A stretch of 46,867 bases of DNA. It comes from a virus. Below the pieces are notes generated by a model. The model did no database searches, was not told the DNA's origin, and worked only from the letters and a program-made list of their open reading frames with translations. The first letter of the stretch is position 1. Each line of letters starts with the position of its first letter. The translations under genes were made by a program, and so were the position numbers. The stretch is taken from positions 1 to 46,867 of the IMG/VR virus record IMGVR_UViG_3300046501_000562; one strand, given 5' to 3'. Below, piece after piece: positions 8,577 to 15,775 of this stretch.

Positions 8577-9341
8577 TTAGAAGGGCAAGTCGTCTCCGGC
8601 GCCGTCGCTACCACCTGCGAAGCCCGAATCGTTGCCGCCACCGCCACCACCGCCGCGGTTATATCCACCACCGCCACCACCTTGGCCACCACGGTTGTAA
8701 CCACCGCCACCACCACCGCCACGATTGAAGCCGCCACCCTGGCCGCCTTCCTTCGGAATCGGTTCTTCCCAGTGCGACACTTGCATGTGCGCGAGCATCT
8801 CGGTGAGCAGATTCCAGTACGCTTCAGCGGCGACCTTCGAGGCTTCGGCCGCCGAGTAGTACTCGCCCGTGCCGTGCTTGAGCAAATGGAAGTCCGAGAG
8901 CTGGAAGTTGAACTTGATGCGCGGCCGGTCCTTGGCCATCACGCCCATCCACACCACGCCGTCCTTGTCCTTGCCGACGAACAGTTCGGACTGCACCACC
9001 GGCTTTTCGCTGCGCTTGCCGCCGGGGAAGATGAAGTTCTTGTTCTCGATCGAGTTCTTGAACTCGTCCTTGCCGCCCGTGCCGGGGATGAAGTCGATCG
9101 CTTGACGCAGCAGGTTCAGGAAGCCGTAGAATGCAGGCGTATCCATGTTCGCGCTGATCTTGCCGTAGTTCGTGTCGCGGTCGCTGTCCACATTCGTGTA
9201 AACAGTGATACGCGGGTTGTTCGCGAAAAGCCCCCACTGGAGCGACGCGAATTTGCCTTCCTGGTTCTTCGCCGACATCTGCAGCTTCTTGTTGTCGAGC
9301 GGAGTCTTCTTGCGCGGTGCTGCTTTGAAATCGCCTGCCAT
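8577..9341 (-). CDS. SSB-like single-stranded DNA-binding protein with acidic DDLPF tip
   Basis: 254 aa; start ATG 9341 with AGGAAAA upstream. Residues ~1-195 form a basic/aromatic N-terminal region that could hold an OB-type fold. From ~200 the chain is almost pure Gly/Asn/Arg/Tyr (repeats of GGGYNRGG), and it ends GAGDDLPF. A glycine-rich linker plus a terminal acidic-hydrophobic tip (DD(I/L)PF) is the hallmark of bacterial and phage SSB proteins, where the tip docks replication and repair partners. The neighbouring SbcD-like nuclease gene fits a DNA-metabolism role. The OB fold itself is inferred. In Gly-rich repeats some residues may vary with sequencing error. Confidence 0.72.
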   Translation of the reverse strand: MAGDFKAAPRKKTPLDNKKLQMSAKNQEGKFASLQWGLFANNPRITVYTNVDSDRDTNYGKISANMDTPAFYGFLNLLRQAIDFIPGTGGKDEFKNSIENKNFIFPGGKRSEKPVVQSELFVGKDKDGVVWMGVMAKDRPRIKFNFQLSDFHLLKHGTGEYYSAAEASKVAAEAYWNLLTEMLAHMQVSHWEEPIPKEGGQGGGFNRGGGGGGGYNRGGQGGGGGGYNRGGGGGGGNDSGFAGGSDGAGDDLPF

Positions 9342-9396
9342 GATGCGTTTTCCTATTGGTTTTATGGTACTCAGACCATAGGTCGGGTGAATAAAT

Positions 9397-10251
9397 TTAC
9401 ACTAGGATTTCTAGGAGCAGCTTGCGCGTCTCCAAATCCTCCAACTGACCGATGTTCTGGCGGATCTTCTCATCCGTCGTCACCGCCGACCAGTTGTACT
9501 TCGTTGCCAGCTCGATCACCTGTCGCCGAATGCGAATCGGCATCTGGAAAAAGGTGCGCGAATCTCCAAAGACCTGGATGAAATCTTCCCGAAACGGGAT
9601 CATCGAGAGTTCACGGCCATTCTGGTACTTGGTGTACCATTGTGCCCGCTTCTTGACGTTGCCCGTGTTGGACTCCAAGAGGTCTAACGAGGAGAAGGCT
9701 TTCCACGACAACAGATCGTACGCAAAGTGCGTGAAGATCAGCGTCTTGGCTTGCTGCTGCGGGAAGAGCTTGAGCTTGAACACTCGAATGTCTTCACCGC
9801 CTTGTTGCTCCAGGGACTTCAGCAGCAGCTCGAGCGTCTGGTTTTTGATTTCCATATACTCTTGCTGCTTATCCGTGTTGGCTGCGCGTAGTTTGGCATG
9901 CGGATACTTCTCCTTCATGCCCGCGTAGTTGCTCACGTAAAACACGACCTTGCAATGATTGTGCGTAAACTCCTGCACGATCCGCTTGATCTGATCCATT
10001 TCATCGCGAATGCCTTCGTCCAGTTGACGTGGCACGACCCCGCCTTGCACCTCCTTCGGTAAGGCACCCATGAAGTTGCGAAACAGCGTTCGCAGGTTAA
10101 TCCATAGCTCGCCGTAATCCAACAGCGGGGCTTTCTTGACTTTTGGGTCATGATCCGGATGGATACCGCATGCGCCTTCGAGCGCAAGCGACGTCGCAAC
10201 CGAAAGAGGATACTGACCAACTTCCCGTTCTGCAATCGCTTGTTCGAACAT
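9397..10251 (-). CDS. Conserved phiKZ-like protein, unknown function
   Basis: 284 aa from ATG 10251 (MFEQAIAEREVGQY), AGGAG seven bases upstream; an ATG two codons earlier leaves only one base. The protein is soluble and charged, with a helical region rich in Lys/Glu/Gln at residues ~110-160 and a C-terminal helical stretch (ETRKLLLEILV). There is no catalytic motif I can name. It lies between the SbcD-like nuclease and the SSB-like gene in the same operon, so a role in phage DNA processing is reasonable but inferred. Confidence 0.75.
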   Translation of the reverse strand: MFEQAIAEREVGQYPLSVATSLALEGACGIHPDHDPKVKKAPLLDYGELWINLRTLFRNFMGALPKEVQGGVVPRQLDEGIRDEMDQIKRIVQEFTHNHCKVVFYVSNYAGMKEKYPHAKLRAANTDKQQEYMEIKNQTLELLLKSLEQQGGEDIRVFKLKLFPQQQAKTLIFTHFAYDLLSWKAFSSLDLLESNTGNVKKRAQWYTKYQNGRELSMIPFREDFIQVFGDSRTFFQMPIRIRRQVIELATKYNWSAVTTDEKIRQNIGQLEDLETRKLLLEILV

Positions 10252-10268
10252 GCGCATTCTCCTTATTT

Positions 10269-11396
10269 TTACAGTACTTCGGGCATGATTGCTTGAGCCA
10301 TCGCCAGGACATCGGAGGTGGCACCTGCATTAATCAGACGGTCCGTGAGTAATGACGTCACGTTGTCCTTAGTGATCGTAATCGGGACATACGTAATCTC
10401 ATCATCCAAAGCCGCTTCCGCAGTTTCCACTTCCCCATCATCTACAGGCTGTTTGTCCCAGGTAAACCACGGCCACTTGCGAATAAGCGCATCCATGTTC
10501 GAGAAGATGGGGTTATCCCACGAACCTCGAACCCGCACGAATGACTCTTCCGGCAAGCCCTCTACTTGCTTGGCGATTTCCGCCAGCGTATCTTCTAACG
10601 TCATCGCCTCGCACTTAACTGTCACGAAGCGCATGGCGTCGACATTCTCCACAAACACCACGTCGTGTTCATCACCGCGCCGATAGGCACGCACGTGCCC
10701 CTTCGGACCTTCTTCGCCATGCGTGAGCCGGTCAAACGAGCCTTGCGCAATAATGCGTTCATAGCGCGAGTGAATGTGCACGTGACCGATAAAGATCAGA
10801 TGCTTCACAATCTTCAAGTACTCTTCGCTCGAGTGCTTCTGAGCTTTCACGATCGGTGGGAGCTGATACTCGAACTGACCGTGCATGAAGGCGTAATCGA
10901 CTTGGGTGAGCCCTTTGGCTCGTAACAGGTCATGAACTTGGCTAAGGGTGGTTTCGGTGGAATTGGTCCACTCATCGGGTACGAAGAGCAACCACTGATC
11001 GTGGCGCTCTTCGTACTCGATGGATAGACTTCTCACGTATTTGAGATCGGCGCCAATGCCTGTTACTTCGTTCAGTGACTCAAAAATCCGTGACTGTTTC
11101 CAGTCATGGCTCGGTGTGCCCTCTAGGACGTACATGCGAATCCCGTGCTTCTTGCACAGTCGCAGCATATACGCCACCCACACCTTAATTTCGGTCACTT
11201 CATCATCGGGAAGTTCGAGCAACGTATCAAACACGTCACCAGCCAACACGATGATGTCCAGCTCGGCGGTCTCGGCGTTATCCGGAAAAGCAGTGCGGAG
11301 GTTCTTAATGATACGCTCCGCGGGATTTCGCGCGTGACCGAGGTGAATATCGCTGACTACTGCGATCTTCAGGTTAGAGGGGTTCCCATTCATCAT
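10269..11396 (-). CDS. Mre11/SbcD-like metallophosphoesterase (nuclease subunit)
   Basis: 375 aa. Calcineurin-type phosphoesterase motifs occur in order: DIHLGH (residues ~16-21), AGDVFDT (~52-58), a GTPSHD element (~93-98) in place of the usual GNHD, a lone His in the AFMHGQFE segment (~175), and FIGHVHIHS (~205). These positions hold the two-metal site in SbcD, Mre11 and T4 gp47 nucleases, which act with an SbcC-type ATPase on DNA ends; no SbcC partner is in the window. The start overlaps the upstream gene by 23 bp. The Asn-to-Ser change in the third motif is unusual and could affect metal binding. Confidence 0.85.
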   Translation of the reverse strand: MMNGNPSNLKIAVVSDIHLGHARNPAERIIKNLRTAFPDNAETAELDIIVLAGDVFDTLLELPDDEVTEIKVWVAYMLRLCKKHGIRMYVLEGTPSHDWKQSRIFESLNEVTGIGADLKYVRSLSIEYEERHDQWLLFVPDEWTNSTETTLSQVHDLLRAKGLTQVDYAFMHGQFEYQLPPIVKAQKHSSEEYLKIVKHLIFIGHVHIHSRYERIIAQGSFDRLTHGEEGPKGHVRAYRRGDEHDVVFVENVDAMRFVTVKCEAMTLEDTLAEIAKQVEGLPEESFVRVRGSWDNPIFSNMDALIRKWPWFTWDKQPVDDGEVETAEAALDDEITYVPITITKDNVTSLLTDRLINAGATSDVLAMAQAIMPEVL

Positions 11397-12036
11397 TTTG
11401 CGTCGTCGGTTGGTCGGCGGAATTGCTCACACTATCTTTCTGTGCGGTAACTTCTTCCGTCTCCAACACGCCCGGCAAACCATAACGCTTAAAGATCGCA
11501 TCCCAGCGTTCGAGATTGGTTCGCACCGAGGGCGGCAAATCCGCCATGAAAAGCGCGCGCTGCTTCAGGTGCGCGCTCAGATAATTGCGACCATCCTGGG
11601 GGGACACCCGTGAACGCAGCTCAGCGTTCCGGATGATATTCAGGATGTTACCGCCGGGCATGCGGGTGCGATCTTTGCCCTGGATCGCTTTGATGCCGCT
11701 GCGATCAAACAAGGGCGGCACCGAGAAGATCACTTCGCCCTTGGCGTTAATGATGTCGACCTCGCGGTATTCATTGCCCGCGTAGTTCGCCCACATGTCC
11801 AGATTTACTTGCGGGTAGAACTCATTTTGGCCTTTATGGAAGACAGCCAGCCAGAGACCGACGAAAATGCGCTCTGGCATGCGTGCACGAGTTGCAGTTT
11901 CTTGTTCATCCAGCGATTGACGAATGGCATTGATTTCCTCCGTTGAGCGGCCAGTACCCGTCATGTCGATGTTACGCGTCATCCATTCCAGACGACGTTT
12001 GGCAGGGTTCTGATCGGGTTGCGTGGGTTGAGTCAT
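11374..12036 (-). CDS. Conserved phiKZ-like protein, unknown function
   Basis: 220 aa; start ATG 12036 preceded by AGGAGG. The start overlaps the upstream stop by four bases (ATGA), so the two are translationally coupled. A hydrophilic N-terminal arm (MTQPTQPDQNPAKRRLEW) and a Ser/Gln/Thr/Asp-rich C-terminal tail ending EWEPL flank a middle domain (PERIFVGLWLAVFHKGQNEF). No motif assigns a function. It lies between a 160-aa gene and the SbcD-like nuclease. Confidence 0.75.
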   Translation of the reverse strand: MTQPTQPDQNPAKRRLEWMTRNIDMTGTGRSTEEINAIRQSLDEQETATRARMPERIFVGLWLAVFHKGQNEFYPQVNLDMWANYAGNEYREVDIINAKGEVIFSVPPLFDRSGIKAIQGKDRTRMPGGNILNIIRNAELRSRVSPQDGRNYLSAHLKQRALFMADLPPSVRTNLERWDAIFKRYGLPGVLETEEVTAQKDSVSNSADQPTTQNDEWEPL

Positions 12037-12515
12037 GATGGGATGCCTCCTGAGTCAGTGGGTAGCACACCATAATTGATCAAACCCATGACGCGTTTAA
12101 AGCTCGAGTCGTTCACCTGCACGAGCGAGCCCAGTGAATACTCCTGACCATTATCGCGAATGGTCGCCTGCACCGTCAAGGTGATGGCATTGGTCGGATT
12201 CACGGTGGGGTCATTGTTGGCGTTCACTTCTACGACGGTGGCATCGAAGTAACCCGCGAAATACGGCTCCAGTATCTGGCGCAATTGCAGGCACAGCTGG
12301 GGAATGTTGTTACCATACTGCTGAAGGAGGTTCTGCAAGTTGGCAACATGACCTGGATAGAGATACGTCTGGATCTTGTCGGATTCGAAAAAGTGCGACA
12401 ACATCAGGTCGACCTTCTCGGGCACGGACGTAACCCAGCCCTTCATGCTAATACTCGGAACGGCAGCACCCATGGCAGATTCTGAAAGTTGGTAATGGAC
12501 ATAGAATCCACCCAC
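12033..12515 (-). CDS. Small conserved protein downstream of the homing endonuclease; start uncertain
   Basis: Up to 160 aa from GTG 12515, or 146 aa from ATG 12473 (MGAAVPSISMKGW); neither has a clear SD. The body (residues ~25-150) is well-formed and mixed alpha/beta, with a long helix (VANLQNLLQQYGNNIPQLCL) followed by a beta-rich half. The function is unknown; the fold type resembles small phage structural proteins, but this is a guess. The missing SD and the homing-endonuclease gene and terminator immediately upstream suggest that insertion of that element altered the 5' end of this gene. Confidence 0.68.
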   Translation of the reverse strand: MGGFYVHYQLSESAMGAAVPSISMKGWVTSVPEKVDLMLSHFFESDKIQTYLYPGHVANLQNLLQQYGNNIPQLCLQLRQILEPYFAGYFDATVVEVNANNDPTVNPTNAITLTVQATIRDNGQEYSLGSLVQVNDSSFKRVMGLINYGVLPTDSGGIPS

Positions 12516-12520
12516 TGAAA

Positions 12521-12573
12521 GAAAAAAAGAGCCGGGGGATAAAAACCCCCTCGACCACCGTCAGGTAGTCGAG
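12521..12573 (-). terminator. Tandem hairpin terminator after the homing endonuclease
   Basis: Reading on the minus strand, there is a stem CTCGACTACC/GGTGGTCGAG, then a GGGGG...CCCCC stem, then CTCTTTTTTT. This is a classical U-tract terminator. Confidence 0.8.
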
Positions 12574-12583
12574 AGGAAAAGCA

Positions 12584-13429
12584 CTACAGCTTATCGTCGC
12601 TCAGCCTCATCCAGCTGCTATAAACCGGATTCTTGCTTCTGATCCGATTCATAACGTTGTCATAGTTCATTCCCAATGCAGCCATGGCTTCAAATACATT
12701 AGAATAGCGCACACCCTCAATCGAAACAGGCGGAGATTTAGCTCGCTTTGTCTTGATAAGGGAATCACTTAACTTCCGGCGCGCTTCCTCCGAAAGCACG
12801 TGACCTATACTTGCGTGTCTAAGTTTCTCTATGTGGCTGTCGGAGAAAACAATTCCTTTTCTCGCAGCAGAAAGATTTTTACGGTGTTCCTCGGACAAAA
12901 CTTTGCCGACGTTAGCCTGGCGAAGTTTTTCGCGCGTTACTTCTGAGACGTAGCGACCCTGCATCGCAGCACGAATCTTTTCTTTTGTCTCAGGAGAAAG
13001 CTTCTTACCAATATTCATCCGGCGCAACGCATCTTTAACTTCGAAGGAATGCGTCATACCTAACATGGCATATCGTGCATTCGGTGCGCGATTAAAAAGC
13101 ACTCCCAATGGCAGTAACGTATCAAGTAGCTCCTGTTCGTAGGCTTGGGCCTCTTCTTCGGTTTGCGTAACGATGGTCTGAAAATAAATCTCCGGATCAT
13201 CGTCGTATGCCGCTTGAAGCTCAGGAATTTCGTGAATTCCTTTTCGGAGCAGATCCCGATGCTTGCGATGTCGTTCGTAAAGATGGGTAGTGCTGCCAAC
13301 GTACATTTTCCCACTTTTCACATGAGTGATGACGTAAACTGCATTCAGTCTGACACTTTTGCGAAGCTGCGGCATATCTTCGAACTTCTGATGAGTAGAT
13401 GTCATCAGATCAGAAACGTGAATTGTCAT
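12584..13429 (-). CDS. GIY-YIG homing endonuclease with NUMOD3 repeats
   Basis: 281 aa. The N-terminal GIY-YIG domain is at residues ~28-120: VYVITHVKSGKMYVGSTTHL followed by YERHRKHRD. Residues ~150-235 hold about four NUMOD3-type DNA-binding repeats (IGKKLSPETKEKIRAAMQG; NVGKVLSEEHRKNLSAARKG; SIGHVLSEEARRKLS). The C-terminus has a helix-turn-helix-like segment (VFEAMAALGMNYDNVMNRIR). This is the layout of free-standing or intron-encoded phage homing endonucleases such as I-TevI relatives. No group I intron core was recognised around it, so it looks free-standing. It has its own strong terminator and no good SD. It is a selfish element inserted into the RNA polymerase/replication gene block. 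Confidence 0.93.
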   Translation of the reverse strand: MTIHVSDLMTSTHQKFEDMPQLRKSVRLNAVYVITHVKSGKMYVGSTTHLYERHRKHRDLLRKGIHEIPELQAAYDDDPEIYFQTIVTQTEEEAQAYEQELLDTLLPLGVLFNRAPNARYAMLGMTHSFEVKDALRRMNIGKKLSPETKEKIRAAMQGRYVSEVTREKLRQANVGKVLSEEHRKNLSAARKGIVFSDSHIEKLRHASIGHVLSEEARRKLSDSLIKTKRAKSPPVSIEGVRYSNVFEAMAALGMNYDNVMNRIRSKNPVYSSWMRLSDDKL

Positions 13430-13450
13430 GAGCTAATAACACCTAAAGAA

Positions 13451-13480
13451 GAAAAAAGAGGACGCCGTTAGACGCCCTCT
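13451..13480 (-). terminator. U-tract hairpin terminator after the 212-aa gene
   Basis: On the minus strand an AGAGGGCGTC / GGCGTCCTCT stem runs straight into TTTTTTC, downstream of the stop at 13489. Confidence 0.82.
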
Positions 13481-13488
13481 TAATCACA

Positions 13489-14127
13489 TCAGAGTTTACT
13501 TGCGTACGGCGATGTGGGATCTTCCCCGCCATCTGCGATCAAAGCGTTCATGGCATCCCAGCACTTGAAAATGTCGTGCTGTTCGAGCAGATGCAAGTAA
13601 CGATCGCCTTCGACCGGTTCGTCGAAGAAGAATTCCACATGGAAGTCCCCCTCTTCGTGACCGTCCTTATCTTTTACCACAGGCGTCTGGACGAAGCCAT
13701 GCGCGGCCATCTGGTAATCATAGTGCTGCCATCCGATCTTGCCCGGATGCATGTCCACATAGGTTTCCGAATAGCCGTCAATCCGTTGGCCGTTATACAT
13801 CTCCCGCACGACCGGATTAGCCACCAAGAAACGCTGCATCGAAAGGGGTGCCTGCTGAAAGGCGCCCATCTCCCAGATGCTACGAATCTCGTCGCGCTGC
13901 CACATGTGAGACACCATGCGCACCGCCGCCTTCGCGCGACGGAATGCTTCGCTATTGCCAAAGCGCTCCCACGCACTACGGGCCGTTTCCATGAAACCCT
14001 GGCCAAACCCCGCCATCGAGCTCGACATGTTGTCGAACTGATTTTGCAGATAGCTCATGGTTCCCGGATGGGGCTCATGATAAATCACAGCGTCAAAGAC
14101 GTCTGCACCTCCTGTAATTACTCGCAC
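13489..14127 (-). CDS. Conserved phiKZ-like protein, unknown function
   Basis: 212 aa from GTG 14127, preceded by GAGGAGG with 5 bases of spacing. It starts 13 bp after the stop of the RNA polymerase beta-prime N-half gene and is probably co-expressed with it. The helical N-terminal half is rich in Met, Arg, Phe and Trp (ARSAWERFGNSEAFRRAKAA). The C-terminal half is acidic (HEEGDFHVEFFFDEPVEGD). No domain was recognised. Confidence 0.75.
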   Translation of the reverse strand: MRVITGGADVFDAVIYHEPHPGTMSYLQNQFDNMSSSMAGFGQGFMETARSAWERFGNSEAFRRAKAAVRMVSHMWQRDEIRSIWEMGAFQQAPLSMQRFLVANPVVREMYNGQRIDGYSETYVDMHPGKIGWQHYDYQMAAHGFVQTPVVKDKDGHEEGDFHVEFFFDEPVEGDRYLHLLEQHDIFKCWDAMNALIADGGEDPTSPYASKL

Positions 14128-14140
14128 GATGTCCTCCTCG

Positions 14141-15610
14141 TTAAGCGGCTTCAGCCAACATCATCATCTTGTTCCACTTGGCTTGATCCACCGATTCGTC
14201 CGTGTCATGCAAGAAGTTCGCCGTGGTGGCAATCACCGGCTTGGGCTGCGCGAGGTTACTCGACACCTTCTTCGGCTGGTCGAGACCAAACGTGCTCTTA
14301 TGCGGCGCAAGTGCCCGCAGTTCTTCCGTCGTGTAGTTATCCAGACACGGCGTGAAGTTCAGCTGGTCACCATCGAAGTCCGCGTTCAGGCCCTTCACGT
14401 CCAGAATACTGATCGAGACGGTCGGGATCTCCACCACAGACTTCACTTGCGTCACATACACGAGCTGCGCCGAGCCGCGTTCCAACGAGGGATTCCGCTG
14501 CATGATACACGGAATGCCTTTGTACGGGCACTCTGCAATCAGCTCCTGGAACAACTGATCCAGGTCCTCGTTGTAAATCGACGCGTGCTTGTTCAGGAAC
14601 GCGATCCCTTCGTTCGGTGTATAGCCGCGCCGTATCAGCTTGTTCATCAAGTGGATACGGAACACCGACAGACCGATCCCCCACGGAATGTGGATTTCCT
14701 CGTAATCGTGCGCATCCGTCAACGACGAGATCACCGCACGGAACGAGAAATGGGACCGAGAGCCGAACACGTGCTTACGGAAAATCCCCTGCTTCTTGGC
14801 GAGTGTGGTCTTATACAGACCCTCGTAAAACTCCGCCAATTGCGAGATCGTCTTCACGGTCCGATTCTCTTTCACACGCACGGTGTGAGAGGTCAGGGAG
14901 GAATCGATGCCTGCCATCATGCGAATCGCATCCACCGCACCGGTGATGATGGGGTCCACATAGGTGCCGACGTTGCTCTCCTCAATCACGAGAAGCGCCC
15001 GGTTCGGCAACGGCAGGTGATCGCTAAACACGCAGTCCCGTTGATTGCGTATCGCCGTCATGAGCTCCAGATGCTCCTCACTCTTGCGATACTCCTTGAG
15101 ATCCATGAGCAACGCCATGATCTCGTCGAACTTGTTCACGAAGTTGTTCAACCCACGCGGGCAGTTCAACTCCTCCAGCCGATACACGACCTGAGGTTTA
15201 CGCACCGGCGGCGCGTAGTTCGTGTCACAAATCCAGCGAATGATCTCATAACCACTGCGGGTGAATCGCTTCTTGAGCATCATCCACACGATCGGGTTGA
15301 TCAGGCCATCAACGCCTTTCGGCCTTCTGATCCACACGATCGGTTCGAGGTCACGCTCCACATGCGAGCGCACTTCTGTGCCACAGGAGCTACATACCAC
15401 ACCGACGTTGTAGCCACCAACGATCTCGCCACATTCGCACGACGGCAGATTGCTCAGCAAATCGCCCGAATAGGTGGTATAGATCAGTCGGTTAAACTCT
15501 TGCCGATCCTTCTCCGATGATTCCGCAATCTCGTTGATGATCTTCGGCTCTCGCGTCGAGTGTTGGTAAAACAGCTCGTTGAAATTGATCAAACTGAGTC
15601 TTACGCCCAC
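14141..15610 (-). CDS. Non-virion RNA polymerase, beta-prime N-terminal-half subunit
   Basis: 489 aa; GTG start at 15610 with GGAG six bases upstream. The catalytic Mg-binding loop is intact: LNADFDGDQLNF at residues ~417-428, the NADFDGD signature of all multisubunit RNA polymerases. A zinc-binding element near residue 58 reads CECGE...VCSSCG. RGSAQLVYVTQVKSVVEIPT (~383-402), just before the catalytic loop, falls where the RxP-type substrate-contact region is expected. This is the N-terminal half of split beta-prime. It follows the chimallin gene, as phiKZ gp55 follows gp54, and is followed by the 212-aa gene. Together with the beta C and beta-prime C subunits here it forms most of the non-virion polymerase; only the beta N-half is outside the window. 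Confidence 0.94.
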   Translation of the reverse strand: MGVRLSLINFNELFYQHSTREPKIINEIAESSEKDRQEFNRLIYTTYSGDLLSNLPSCECGEIVGGYNVGVVCSSCGTEVRSHVERDLEPIVWIRRPKGVDGLINPIVWMMLKKRFTRSGYEIIRWICDTNYAPPVRKPQVVYRLEELNCPRGLNNFVNKFDEIMALLMDLKEYRKSEEHLELMTAIRNQRDCVFSDHLPLPNRALLVIEESNVGTYVDPIITGAVDAIRMMAGIDSSLTSHTVRVKENRTVKTISQLAEFYEGLYKTTLAKKQGIFRKHVFGSRSHFSFRAVISSLTDAHDYEEIHIPWGIGLSVFRIHLMNKLIRRGYTPNEGIAFLNKHASIYNEDLDQLFQELIAECPYKGIPCIMQRNPSLERGSAQLVYVTQVKSVVEIPTVSISILDVKGLNADFDGDQLNFTPCLDNYTTEELRALAPHKSTFGLDQPKKVSSNLAQPKPVIATTANFLHDTDESVDQAKWNKMMMLAEAA

Positions 15611-15689
15611 TCGTTTCTCCTTGTTTCCTGTTTACTCGGGTACGGAATACCACTAGCTAGATGATACTCCAATAGATACCTCACCCCTG

Positions 15690-15727
15690 TAAAAAGAAAA
15701 AAAAGAGGGACCCGAAGGCCCCTCTTT
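15690..15727 (-). terminator. Strong intrinsic terminator after chimallin
   Basis: On the minus strand AAAGAGGG...CCCTCTTT closes on a TTCG tetraloop and runs into a run of nine Ts. It separates chimallin from the RNA polymerase beta-prime gene. Confidence 0.87.
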
Positions 15728-15775
15728 CGACCGCTTACGCGGAAATGGTTACTGCTGCGCTACGTGTTCAGCTGC

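Noticed and set aside
12584-13489. Group I intron around the GIY-YIG gene
   Set aside because: No intron core elements seen and the flanking genes are complete frames, so the endonuclease appears free-standing.
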